Numbered from the stretch's first letter, positions 39,954 to 48,630 are shown. The stretch: DNA of 64,000 bases from JAEINY01 sp942490535 (GCA_942490535.1 CALNXQ010000002.1:930001-994000); one strand, 5' to 3'. A program made the numbers and translations. The notes: generated by a model from the letters alone, not told the origin.

Positions 39954-40358
39954 ATGAAAACTTTAAGAGGTACAGTTTTTGGCGGCATTGCTTTTTTTCT
40001 TTTGGGCTGGCTTGTTTATGGGATCCTGCTGATGGATTTCATGATTGATCATACCAACAGTGTTGCCAATCGGGCAGACGAGGACATGGTGCTATGGGCC
40101 ATGTTTGTTTCATCCCTTTTATTGGGCTTGCTACTCACACTATTTCTGAAAAGATCGGGTGCCAAAACCTGGATGGACGGATTAAAAACGGGTGCACTCT
40201 TTGGGCTCATCCTGGGGTTGAGTATGGATCTTTCCTTTTATGCCATGACCATCATGTACAACACCTTGTGGATTGCGATTGCCGATGCGCTTATTTATAC
40301 GATAATCATCGCGCTTGTCGGCCTGGTCATTCCATTAACATGGGGGAAGAAAGAGTAA
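39954..40358 (+). CDS. Small integral membrane protein of unknown function
   Basis: The 134-residue product (start MKTLRGTVFGG at 39954; a longer start at 39858 is unlikely because it adds charged non-family residues) has four predicted TM helices: AFFLLGWLVYGILLMDFMI, VLWAMFVSSLLLGLLLTLFL, GLKTGALFGLILGLSMDL and IADALIYTIIIALVGLVI. A similar layout occurs in DUF1761-type proteins. No function can be given. Downstream to 40944 I see no credible gene. Confidence 0.7.
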   Translation: MKTLRGTVFGGIAFFLLGWLVYGILLMDFMIDHTNSVANRADEDMVLWAMFVSSLLLGLLLTLFLKRSGAKTWMDGLKTGALFGLILGLSMDLSFYAMTIMYNTLWIAIADALIYTIIIALVGLVIPLTWGKKE

Positions 40359-40944
40359 GGAGGGGCTTGCAGAAAATTTTCGTTGGAGGAACTGTGGCAG
40401 ATTTAAGATGTTGTGATGATGGAATTGTTTACGTGATGCGGATCCTGGAAACAGATGGAAATATGTGGGAAGAGGGATTATGGTCGATTGGGAAATATTA
40501 TTTGAAGATGTGATGATTGCATCAGAAGATGATCGTCTATTATTCATCCGATGACACTTTACAAACACTGGTAGTCATTGGATGAAGATAGGCTTACTCC
40601 AATCCTTATACCAACAACAGAGTTGAAAACGACTCCGAGTGGTGCCGTTGCTCAATTTCAATGTTATACCTGGTAGTGCATTCAAAAAATAATAACTACA
40701 CTAACCCCCACAAAGAAATCACAAAGGAATGCAGAGATAATAGGTAATTCCTGGCTTCATGGAAGAAATTTCTACAATACTTCATCCGCTACGCGGAATA
40801 TCTCTTCTATTGTTAGCAGGTCAAGGCTTAAGGATTTCGGGTAACATTTGCCGGCAAAACAGGCCAAAACACAAAGAGCGTTTCGCCTGGTTCAACCAAA
40901 GGACACACCTTTTGATTATAATACTGTTTTTATTAATCTACCTA
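40359..40944. other. Gene-free stretch
   Basis: There are no convincing coding regions on either strand and no clear hairpin terminator. Short frames here have no homology I recognise. The stretch leads into the hsdR relic. Confidence 0.55.
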
Positions 40945-41198
40945 CTAGCCAGCTATCTGTTCCGACTGGTTCACTTTCTCAATAATATCAAAAATCACAT
41001 CCGCCTGTTGTTCGGTGAACACGCCTTCAATGCCGTGATTATGGAATTTCTTAAAAGTGGGTCCATCGTATAGTTTCTCCGGGTCTATTTTACCGTTTTT
41101 GGCGAGGAACTCTTTAATGGTTTCCAGAAAGCTAATCTGTATGGAGGTTAGTTAGTTTTCATTGATAAAGGCGGCAAAGGCATTGTCAACAAGGCTTT
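40945..41198 (-). pseudogene. Relic of type I restriction subunit HsdR (C-terminus)
   Basis: The minus strand encodes about 75 residues that read like the extreme C-terminus of an HsdR translocase: DNAFAAFINEN, an in-frame TAA at 41152-41154, then ISFLETIKEFLAKNG, KIDPEKLYDGPTFKKFHNH and EGVFTEQQADVIFDIIEKVN, ending at a TAG (40945-40947). No other hsd gene is nearby. The fragment shows that a type I restriction system once stood here or was carried in and lost. The overlapping plus frame at 40759-41073 is a shadow. Confidence 0.7.
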
Positions 41199-41402
41199 AG
41201 CTTAAACCATTAAGGGCCACTATGAATGACACTAAATGGAGCTTACTTTACGAACCTGTCAAGGGTATATAAACGGCTTAGTTCCTCGCCGCCCCTGACA
41301 GAACCCAAAATAACCTGGTAATGCTATTGAAATTGAGATTCAAAAAAAATATTAACAAGTAAAACGGCTCTGACACAGAATTATGAACATACCCGTGGCG
41401 GA

Positions 41403-41657
41403 ATGCATCCGATCCGTCCGGGAAGGGGTGAAAAGGTTGCGGGACGCCTCCAGACTGCTCAGGGGCTGCCAAAAGTAAGTGCGGGGAAGGCACAGGTAAG
41501 TGAAGGGAGGGCCCACGAAAATGCGGGAGATGCTCAAACTACTCAGGGGCATGCCCAAGTTGCTCCGGGAGGGGAGCAACCAACCTGGGGAGTAGTAAAA
41601 TCAAGGGTTTTGGCGAATGGTCCGATTTACAAAAGCAACCTATCAGGAATAACCTGA
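41403..41657 (+). repeat. 21-bp minisatellite with heptad-coding frame
   Basis: A plus-strand frame of 84 codons holds seven consecutive seven-residue units: GRLQTAQ, GLPKVSA, GKAQVSE, GRAHENA, GDAQTTQ, GHAQVAP and GGEQPTW (about 41435-41590). The DNA repeats with period 21. An ATG exists at 41403, but no promoter or known homologue supports expression. It is GC-rich compared with its flanks. It is the third array in this window with a period that is a multiple of 21 bases. Confidence 0.6.
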
Positions 41658-41883
41658 CTGACTGGGATGGTCAAAGAGATTTGCAAAATACGAGTCCCTT
41701 TGCGGAAATTCATCCCATGAAAAGATGCCTTAAAAAATCTCCGACTGTCATATCAAGTCATAGCTACTACACATTCGTGGTAATGACATCTTTTCGTTCG
41801 CATATAATCCCGACTGGTTAAAATTCAACATCTTGACTTTAATAGTGGGTCGTGCATTTTTAAACGATTATGAATGAAGGATA

Positions 41884-41916
41884 TAAAAAAGCGCCGCACC
41901 TGAAAAGTGAGACGCT
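41884..41916 (-). terminator. Terminator of the ECF sigma operon
   Basis: On the minus strand AGCGTCTCAC and GTGCGGCGCT pair (one mismatch, one wobble) around 7 bases and are followed by six Ts, 27 bases after the last stop of the operon. Confidence 0.8.
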
Positions 41917-41942
41917 CCTGAACAGGCTATTATATATTTGAA

Positions 41943-42692
41943 TTAGTTGTCCTCATCAGTATCATCCGCTTCTTCTACCTCAAAAGCGTCTTCAAGTGCT
42001 TCAATGAAATTTTCTAATAGGTTTATATTACCATCTGTATCGGCTGAATCTATTTCGATAATTCCATTACCATTTTTGTCTTTGGCAGCATTAAAGTCAA
42101 TGGAGTTTAATTGATCTTTAATACGCTGCAGATTAAAATCAATCCATAGCTTTGAATCGGCACCCGTTAAGGAATAACCTTCAGGATTTATGAATTCAAT
42201 TTCAATATCCCATTCTTCATCACTTTTTATAATAAATGGTGTTGTATCATAGGTGCCTTTGATATATACAGAAGAACCAAAAATTTCCTGAGTGACATCT
42301 GCGGAGTACACATCAAATTCAAACTCTACTTCTTCGTAGACGGCTGTGGGCAGGTTTGCAACGCCTAAACTTAGCCCGGCAGTAGCTTCGTCAGATAGTA
42401 AGTCGATCAAAAACGGACCATTGAATTCAGTGGGACCATACACAGAATCACCATTAAGAATTTGATCTTCCATTTCATCGTCAATGTCGAATTCAATTTC
42501 AGAAATGTTTATTTGAAATTTTTCCAGAACTAGCATTTCTGTATGGTTGTTTTTTAAGAGTACTGGATTCGTATTGGTTTTTAGAGCCACCTGCACTTTA
42601 CTGACGTTTTCTGGTTTTGAGTTGTCGTCCGAGCAGCTAATCAAAGTTACAATACTTAATGCTAATGGAATAATCGATCTGAATAGAATCAT
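41943..42692 (-). CDS. Lipoprotein, last gene of the ECF operon
   Basis: The 249-residue protein has a lipobox (TLISCSD) and a beta-rich mature domain with the pattern GPFLIDLLS, LGVANLPTAVYEEVEFEFDV, SVYIKGTYDTTPFIIKSDEEW. The same order of strands (a hydrophobic edge strand, an 'IP/LP-x-AVY' turn, and GTY) occurs in the lipoprotein encoded first in this operon (44929-45678), so the two look like distant paralogues, possibly of the DUF4382-like group. The tail DKNGNGIIEID resembles an EF-hand or dockerin calcium loop. It is probably exported to the outer membrane. Function is unknown. Confidence 0.75.
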   Translation of the reverse strand: MILFRSIIPLALSIVTLISCSDDNSKPENVSKVQVALKTNTNPVLLKNNHTEMLVLEKFQINISEIEFDIDDEMEDQILNGDSVYGPTEFNGPFLIDLLSDEATAGLSLGVANLPTAVYEEVEFEFDVYSADVTQEIFGSSVYIKGTYDTTPFIIKSDEEWDIEIEFINPEGYSLTGADSKLWIDFNLQRIKDQLNSIDFNAAKDKNGNGIIEIDSADTDGNINLLENFIEALEDAFEVEEADDTDEDN

Positions 42693-42920
42693 AATTTTAA
42701 TATTAGTTTTTTTAATTTATTTAATTACTCTCCAATCTGAAGACGGATAATTTGACTATTCGGTTGGAATGAGGCAGAAAAAGAGTGCGAGAATTCTCAA
42801 TTCCACTTTAATTTATCCTTTTGCCTTACTCGTTTAAAAACCAAAGATATTGGTGAAGCTTTTGGTATATGGATAGTACTTTGACAGGAAATTTTTGATT
42901 AGCCTTAAAATCTAAACTGG

Positions 42921-44363
42921 CTATTTATCAATTAAAAAGCCCAGATAATGATCAATACCTTCTTTGGCAGGGATACGGTATGCTATTCCCAGGCGAAATT
43001 CAAGTGATGCATTGTGGGTTCGATTGAGTTGCGATGGCACCGCCTCATCGCCTCTATAAACATTTGGCAATCCATATTTGGCAGAAACGCCCGCTGTAAT
43101 TTTGATAGGACCACTTGATTTTAGTTCAAATTCCTGACCGATTATCAAACCGTAATCAAGGGATGAATATTTAGTAGTAATTATTTCCTTTTTATCACCA
43201 GTTTCTTCCAGAGCTGAATGCAAATGTGCCATATATAAACCAGCCACATTTCGGCGGATAATTTTATCCGACGATAAAAAACCCGATTTTGAATTTTGTT
43301 TAAGTGTCAATTCACTCATCAGGTAATTCAATTCTATGTTTTTAGAGATATATTCACCATGGATGTATTCTTTGTAGCTTTGTTCACTGGCTGATGACAG
43401 AAAGAAACTGGCATCCACGATGTACTTCTGATTGAGGGCATATTTACAGCAGAGTCCGATGTCTGGAAGGATAGATAACTCTGTTCTGACCATATTATGT
43501 GAGTTGAATCCATTTTTTGTTTTCTGACTCATCAGATAAGTGTTTTTAATAGCTGTAATGACACCAATTGTCCAACGGCTATCTTTACCGGAATAGGTAA
43601 ATAAAATAGAGTTATCAGATGGTGGACGCGGATTATATTTAAAACTGTTATAAAGGTATTGATATCTGTAGCTATCTTGTAAAATGCTACTTGGCGTTAA
43701 GATTTCATAAAAAGTTGATAAAGCAACTACTCCTTTTGGATGGATTGATTGTATTGCATATTGGTTATTTGAATCATTGTTCTCTACCTTGCTTGGAGTG
43801 TGTTGGTATATCAGTTGCACCGGATGCTTGGATGTGTTAATGTTAAATGGATTACCTTTACTAAGAAGCTGATTCAGGTGTTGGCTTTTGGTGATATCTT
43901 CTGCAAAAGAAACTGGAACCTTTTCTATTATCTGTAATTTGTTAAGTGAAATAGTTGTATCCCTTGTTGCTATGGAAGATATTGTGTCATTCTGAATAGC
44001 GTTGGAAACTTGAACTTTTGGAATTTTAGATGTGTAAATGTGCATAAGCGATGAGATACCTACCATAAAAAGCAGGACAGCCGCGACAATCCATTTCCTC
44101 TTGTACAGAGGGGTGATAATACGATGGTCTTGATCCAAGTCGTTTGAAATTATCATCCAGATTGCATCAATATCTAATTCATCTGAAATATTATTCCACA
44201 CCTCATTTATCAAATCGTCATCCGATTGGTGTTCTAAATGGAGTGATCCAACATTCTCAGCATCCAGTTTTGCAGCGATGGCATGCCACACATCATCAGG
44301 TGCATCCAGGGCGTCCTGTTCAATTTGATGGCGGTATTTTTTGAATAGTTCTTCCTCGCGCAT
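42921..44363 (-). CDS. Anti-sigma-like membrane protein with C-terminal barrel-like domain
   Basis: The 480-residue protein follows the sigma factor by 10 bases. Residues ~1-85 are acidic and helical with a repeated DAPDDVWHAIAAKLD / DELDIDAIWMIISND unit, typical of the cytoplasmic part of Bacteroidota anti-sigma proteins. A single TM (WIVAAVLLFMVGISSLMHIY) lies at ~88-108. A long periplasmic linker follows, and the last ~250 residues read like outer-membrane barrel strands (ASLEFRLGIAYRI). Anti-sigma role is inferred from position and topology. How one chain would span both membranes is odd and of interest. Confidence 0.7.
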   Translation of the reverse strand: MREEELFKKYRHQIEQDALDAPDDVWHAIAAKLDAENVGSLHLEHQSDDDLINEVWNNISDELDIDAIWMIISNDLDQDHRIITPLYKRKWIVAAVLLFMVGISSLMHIYTSKIPKVQVSNAIQNDTISSIATRDTTISLNKLQIIEKVPVSFAEDITKSQHLNQLLSKGNPFNINTSKHPVQLIYQHTPSKVENNDSNNQYAIQSIHPKGVVALSTFYEILTPSSILQDSYRYQYLYNSFKYNPRPPSDNSILFTYSGKDSRWTIGVITAIKNTYLMSQKTKNGFNSHNMVRTELSILPDIGLCCKYALNQKYIVDASFFLSSASEQSYKEYIHGEYISKNIELNYLMSELTLKQNSKSGFLSSDKIIRRNVAGLYMAHLHSALEETGDKKEIITTKYSSLDYGLIIGQEFELKSSGPIKITAGVSAKYGLPNVYRGDEAVPSQLNRTHNASLEFRLGIAYRIPAKEGIDHYLGFLIDK

Positions 44364-44373
44364 TGCTTCAATC

Positions 44374-44907
44374 TTATTTCACGTTTCTTAATCGTTCATT
44401 CAGTATTTTTCTGGCTCTGTTTAATTGTGATTTTGATGTGCCTTCAGAGACTTCCAACTTCTCAGCAATTTCCTTATGTCCATACCCTTCCAGTGCATAT
44501 AAGTTAAAAACCAAACGGGCACCATCGGGCAGCTTATCAACTTCAGTGATCAGGTCATCGTAGAAATGTGGATCTGATTCCTGGGCAACTGGTTGATTGT
44601 ATTCTTGTAATTCGTCCAAACTGATAAGTGTACCAATACTTTTTTTTTGTCGATAAAAATCAATAGCTGTATTAGTAATGATACGTCGAATCCAAGCTTT
44701 TAGACTTCCTTTTCCTGTATAGCTATCGATACTTCGGAATACTTTTAAAAATGAATTTTGCAGTATATCCTTTGCCGCATCTTTATCCGGTTCATAAGCT
44801 AAACAAACACGAAACATTTCGCCGGCATATAAACGGTAAAGTTGTTCTTGTATTTTTCGCTTATGAAGCCTGCAACCTTCAACTAATTCTTCTTCAGTCA
44901 ATGCCAT
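44374..44907 (-). CDS. RNA polymerase ECF sigma factor (sigma-70 family)
   Basis: The 177-residue protein has sigma region 2 (LYAGEMFRVCLAYEPDKDAA, DILQNSFLKVFRSIDSYTGK, LKAWIRRIITNTAIDFYRQ) and region 4 with a clear HTH (LPDGARLVFNLYALEGYGHK, EIAEKLEVSEGTSKSQLNRA). ECF sigma factors switch on envelope or nutrient responses. It starts 21 bases after the upstream lipoprotein gene and is followed directly by a membrane protein with the shape of its anti-sigma factor. Confidence 0.93.
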   Translation of the reverse strand: MALTEEELVEGCRLHKRKIQEQLYRLYAGEMFRVCLAYEPDKDAAKDILQNSFLKVFRSIDSYTGKGSLKAWIRRIITNTAIDFYRQKKSIGTLISLDELQEYNQPVAQESDPHFYDDLITEVDKLPDGARLVFNLYALEGYGHKEIAEKLEVSEGTSKSQLNRARKILNERLRNVK

Positions 44908-44928
44908 GAGTGATCAGTGTCCCAGAAA

Positions 44929-45678
44929 CTAATTAATAATAATTTTGACTGAATTTTGCAATCTATATAAGATATGTTCATACAGTTGGTCATTTTCATC
45001 CGAAGAAATTTCAATGAACGGGCTAAAAAAATCATCATTTATTTCTGCATCTTCCAATGATTGTCTGCTGATAGCGGCTGTTGCGTAACTAGGATCAAAG
45101 GTTAAGTAAGCCGAATAAGCTTTGCCGGCTGACAGTGTTTGTGACTCAATTCGTTCGCCATGACTGGTATGTGCAGTGAATTTTTCAATGGCGTCAATTA
45201 CCAGGCTTATTGGGATGTAGGTGCCATTTAATTGACGGTAAGTACCAGTAAGTAATAAGCCCGGATGATTGTCTTCGTCATCATTTTCATAATCCTCATC
45301 ATCAGGAAAAAGTGATGGCGGCAAGGAAGATAATTGAAGCTCCCAATCCATTTGATTATAAACCCCTTGAGGTATGTCGAAGTTCTTAATGAAGGCCCCC
45401 TCCTTTGCGTCAGAAAATGAAATTGGACCCATTTCTTTTCCAGGTTGTGTATTGAAATAGATATCTCCCCCTTCAGCGCGATGGCCTTCAAATATAAGGT
45501 GTTTAAATAATACCTGTCCTCCATCAAAGCTGATATATGAGAGGGAGGAGGGTTCAATTCTAATGTACATATCAACGGAGACTGGCAATGTTAATTCATC
45601 TTTCTGACAACCAGTAAAAATGATTGTCAGAAAAAAAACTGATGACAATGCAAGAAAGTGCTTCTTCATATAATCCAC
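44929..45678 (-). CDS. Lipoprotein, first gene of the ECF operon
   Basis: The 249-residue protein has a lipoprotein signal (TIIFTGCQK) and a beta-rich domain with GGDIYFNTQPGKE, FDIPQGVYNQMDWELQLSS, an acidic loop DDEDYENDDEDN, and LLLTGTYRQLNGTYIPISL. It shares strand order with the last lipoprotein of the operon. It may be a surface or periplasmic sensor, or a target of the sigma factor. No named family can be given with confidence beyond a DUF4382-like resemblance. Confidence 0.75.
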   Translation of the reverse strand: MDYMKKHFLALSSVFFLTIIFTGCQKDELTLPVSVDMYIRIEPSSLSYISFDGGQVLFKHLIFEGHRAEGGDIYFNTQPGKEMGPISFSDAKEGAFIKNFDIPQGVYNQMDWELQLSSLPPSLFPDDEDYENDDEDNHPGLLLTGTYRQLNGTYIPISLVIDAIEKFTAHTSHGERIESQTLSAGKAYSAYLTFDPSYATAAISRQSLEDAEINDDFFSPFIEISSDENDQLYEHILYRLQNSVKIIIN

Positions 45679-46692
45679 TACTCGATTTTATTTAAAGACG
45701 AAAATATAGGAAGGAGGGTTGGAACCGATTATAATAATCAATGATTTTTTTCTGCTAATCCAAGTCTATAAAACTATAATATGAAGCTGTGGAATTGCTA
45801 CATTTGCCCGAACAGTGAGTTAAGCTTTTATAGCAATAATATTGCATTATGAACAAGCAAGGTAAAAGTTACAATAAAGCGTGTAAGATTATGGTTGTTA
45901 ATCTGTGCTTATCCGGAAGGCTTCCATGAATTTAGCCAATGGCCTTGGCATATCTGCAGCTCTGATAAATAATACATTTAAATTCTTAAAAGTCGGGATG
46001 ACAGGATTTGAATCAAAGCCCATATTACTCATTATTTCAATTAGTTACGCTCACCTCATCAGATGAACTCCCGAATTACTCACCATACTTATGATCATCA
46101 TTGATTACATTTATATTCCTCTGATATATACAAATATACGACCACAATCCCCATAAGACAATACAAAATAGCATTTTTAATCATAAAAAATATGCTTTCG
46201 AACTATTCAGTCTATTAAAGCCTTACAGGAATTCAATCATTTTGAGTCAAACAACACCAGCTTAACAGTAGACTCCAACCGCATCGTATCATTATAAAAC
46301 CTTTTAATTCCTTTCACTTTGAACAATACTAAGAATGATTCGATAGCTTTTGGAGTTGATTTTACGACTTCAACAGGGATGAATAACCCCTACTTTTCAA
46401 TCCCTTTGAAGCGAAATTATACTGATTCAAATCAAAACATATGTAAAATAGCCGCCTGTTTTCATGAGAAAATCGGGAATAATTCATGAAAAACGGGTAT
46501 AAATGGAGGGTTTTTGAGAAAAACAGGTATCGTCAATTACATTTGGACTTATTCAGGTGCATGCTTCCAGATACTATACTCACACTCTAGTGTGGATTCC
46601 ATATAGAATTATGGTGAAACATGAAGTTTTTACATTGTTATCACATTTTAGTGTGAATTTGCTGTTCATTTTTTAGCAGCGAAAACTTTTTT
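45679..46692. other. Gene-free stretch with orphan promoter element and tRNA fragment
   Basis: An AT-rich kilobase without a credible gene. It holds an orphan plus-strand TACATTTG (45799-45806) followed by a 26-codon frame at 45849 that looks like a truncated transposase start, and a 20-bp piece resembling the end of tRNA-Pro at 45993-46012. It looks like degenerated mobile DNA. Confidence 0.5.
45993..46012 (-). repeat. tRNA-Pro 3'-end fragment, possible att scar
   Basis: The plus strand reads TCGGGATGACAGGATTTGAA, the reverse complement of a tRNA-Pro acceptor and T-arm 3' part. The next bases depart from tRNA. Such 3' fragments are left by integrases that use tRNA genes as attachment sites. 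Confidence 0.5.
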
Positions 46693-46792
46693 TTATATGT
46701 TCTGACATATAATTTCACTGTTTATCCTTACTTTATATGCATTTACGTATAATTTGTGCTATTTTTAAACAATTATATCTAAAAGCATATAA
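46693..46792 (+). promoter_or_regulatory. Three phased operators upstream of hipB
   Basis: Three 20-bp inverted repeats of the form TTATATxx-N4-xxATATAA lie at 46693-46712 (perfect), 46733-46752 (reads ACGTATAA on the right) and 46773-46792, exactly 40 bp apart. The last one overlaps the hipB ATG. A -7-like TATAATTTG at 46748-46756 overlaps the middle one. They are probably HipB autoregulation sites. Confidence 0.8.
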
Positions 46793-47022
46793 TGGACACA
46801 TTAGCTGAGTTTGTTAAAAAGCAGAGAAAGGAGGTCAACCTTACCCAGGAGGAATTTGCGGATCGTGCAGGTGTGGCCCTGACTGTTCTTCGAAAAATAG
46901 AACAGGGAAAAACCAACCTGAATATGGAAAAGGTGAATCTGGTGTTATCCATGTTCGGTCATACACTGGCCCCGGTAAATAGTAAAGAGGTGAAATCTGA
47001 TCAAAATACTGACCATGCGTAA
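46792..47022 (+). CDS. hipB: HipB-like antitoxin, XRE-family DNA-binding protein
   Basis: The 76-residue protein is almost entirely one helix-turn-helix domain (FVKKQRKEVNLTQEEFADRA, GVALTVLRKIEQGKTNLNM) as in HipB antitoxins and the Y4mF family. It would bind the three operators just upstream and repress the locus. Its stop overlaps the start of the next gene by eight bases, so translation is coupled. It is the first gene of the hipB-hipS-hipT-hipS2 locus. Confidence 0.9.
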   Translation: MDTLAEFVKKQRKEVNLTQEEFADRAGVALTVLRKIEQGKTNLNMEKVNLVLSMFGHTLAPVNSKEVKSDQNTDHA

Positions 47023-47350
47023 GGGAAAAGTCTACTATAATGATGTACTGGCCGGGATTATCACTGAAACTGATGACGGGCATTACATATTTCGGTATGA
47101 AACCGATTATGTGGAAAACTATGCCGCTCAGTTTCTCACGTTTTCAATGCCGGTACGAAAAGAACCTTATACTGACAATAGACTATTTCCCTTTTTTGAG
47201 GGATTAATTCCGGAAGGTTGGCTATTGGAAATCGCTTCAAAAAACTGGCGAATTAACACTAATGATCGAATGGGTTTACTATTGGCCTGTTGTGAAAACT
47301 GTATCGGCGCAGTCAGTGTCATGCCAATGGAGGAGGCTGAAGATGAATAG
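47015..47350 (+). CDS. hipS: HipS-like protein (stand-alone HipA N-terminal domain)
   Basis: The 111-residue protein is only the HipA N-terminal domain (HipA_N / Couple_hipA): KGKVYYNDVLAGIITETDDG, SMPVRKEPYTDNRLFPFFEG, LIPEGWLLEIASKNWRI and LLLACCENCIGAVSVMP. In one-chain HipA this is fused to the kinase. Here it is separate, as HipS is in the three-gene HipBST systems, where HipS acts as the antitoxin. It overlaps hipB by 8 and the kinase gene by 8 bases. Confidence 0.88.
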   Translation: MRKGKVYYNDVLAGIITETDDGHYIFRYETDYVENYAAQFLTFSMPVRKEPYTDNRLFPFFEGLIPEGWLLEIASKNWRINTNDRMGLLLACCENCIGAVSVMPMEEAEDE

Positions 47351-48289
47351 ATGTTTATATTGTTACGGCGACATGAAGCAGGAAGGGGATTTTCATGAGA
47401 AATGCAGTTTAGCATTTTTGGGTTGTCATACAGCCCCGGTACTGGCCTATACACTGGACCAGATGGCAAAACTGGCTAAAGAAGTGGTGGAACGACACAT
47501 TTCGGTGCCAGGCGTACAGCCCAAATTGTCCATGTCTCTAATTGAAGAAGTGAAACAAAAAACGGACAATCGCTTAACAGTAGTTGGTACCTGGGTGGTC
47601 GATACATTTTTAAACCCCCTTCACCGGATTATCCAGAGATGCCCGCCAACGAACATTTCACTATGCGACTGGCAGAAGCATTTGGAATTAATGTGGTCCC
47701 GTCCAGCCTGATTCGATTACAATCAGGTGAACTCTCCGATATCACCAAAAGAATTGACCGTACTACAACAGGAGGCAAAATTCACATGCTGGATATGTTC
47801 CAGATCACAGAAGCATTTGATAAATATAAGGGGTCGATGGAAAAAGTAGGTAAAGCTTTGGGGCTGCATTCGGCCAACCCGAAACTGGATCAACTCTTCT
47901 TATTTGAACTGACCTTGTTTAGTTTCCTGACTGGTAATAATGATATGCACCTGAAGAATTTTTCCATGATACACTCTTCAAGAGGATGGTTACTTTCACC
48001 AGCATATGATTTACTAAATGTTGCAATCGTACTGCCAGAGGACAAAAAGGAACTGGCCTTAACCCCTGGAGCTAAAAAGAAAAAATTAAAACGTGTGCAT
48101 TTTAATCAATTTGCAAGCGCAATGGGGTTGAACGACAAACAAATTTCCGGTGCCTACAAAAGACTTCAGAAAAACCGAAAGAAGGTAGATCTGTTGGTAA
48201 AGCAATCATTTCTAAGCCCTGAAATGCAAAACGCTTACCTGGCAGTTTTTGAAGAGCGTTATCACCGACTAGTTACAGAGGGCAATTAA
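47343..48289 (+). pseudogene. hipT: HipT-like Ser/Thr kinase toxin gene with one frameshift
   Basis: This is the kinase part of HipA as a separate gene (~315 residues if repaired). It begins MNRCLYCYGDMKQEGDFHEK with a Cys-rich start. The ATP-binding loop HISVPGVQPKLSMS follows, and after the break come LGGRYIFKP, the catalytic NNDMHLKNFS and SPAYDLLNV. The frame changes near 47588: the reading RLTVVG must continue as YLGGRYIFKPPSP in another frame, which needs one extra T in TTGGTAC. All kinase motifs are otherwise intact, so this is a recent inactivation or a sequence error. Loss of the toxin with antitoxins kept would be stable. Confidence 0.85.
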
Positions 48290-48297
48290 GCTAATAA

Positions 48298-48621
48298 ATG
48301 AGAAAAGCTGAAATATATTTCAAAGATGAGTTTGCGGGTGAATTAAAGCAACTGGATGATGGTCATTTCATTTTTCAGTATAACTCTTGGTGGCTAAACA
48401 ATTCTACAAAAATGCCAATTAGCCTGACAATGCCAAAGCGAACAGAGCCCTATAAATCGCCTTACTTATTTCCGTTTTTCTTCAATATGCTGCCTGAGGG
48501 AGCGAATAAAGAAGTTGTTTGTTTTCATAAGAAAATTGACGAAGATGATTATTTCGGAATATTGTTGGCTGTTGCAAGGTATGATACGATAGGTGCTGTT
48601 ACTGTTCGAGAGGTAAAATAG
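48298..48621 (+). CDS. Second HipS-like stand-alone HipA N-terminal domain
   Basis: The 107-residue protein is a paralogue of the product of 47015-47350: KAEIYFKDEFAGELKQLDDG, ISLTMPKRTEPYKSPYLFPF, NMLPEGANKEVV, DDYFGILLAVARYDTIGAVT. It starts eight bases after the kinase gene and so belongs to the same unit. No kinase follows; an IS sits 16 bases after its stop. It may be a second antitoxin or the start of a second hipST pair lost at the IS. Confidence 0.82.
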   Translation: MRKAEIYFKDEFAGELKQLDDGHFIFQYNSWWLNNSTKMPISLTMPKRTEPYKSPYLFPFFFNMLPEGANKEVVCFHKKIDEDDYFGILLAVARYDTIGAVTVREVK

Positions 48622-48630
48622 TTCGCTTAG

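Noticed and set aside
40759..41073. 104-codon plus-strand frame
   Set aside because: Its second half is the antisense of the hsdR relic and it lacks a promoter.
45849..45929. 26-codon frame after an orphan TACATTTG
   Set aside because: Too short to call; at most a truncated transposase start.
47639..48289. Separate 216-residue HipA gene
   Set aside because: It is the second half of the frameshifted kinase, since the ATP-loop part is in the preceding frame.
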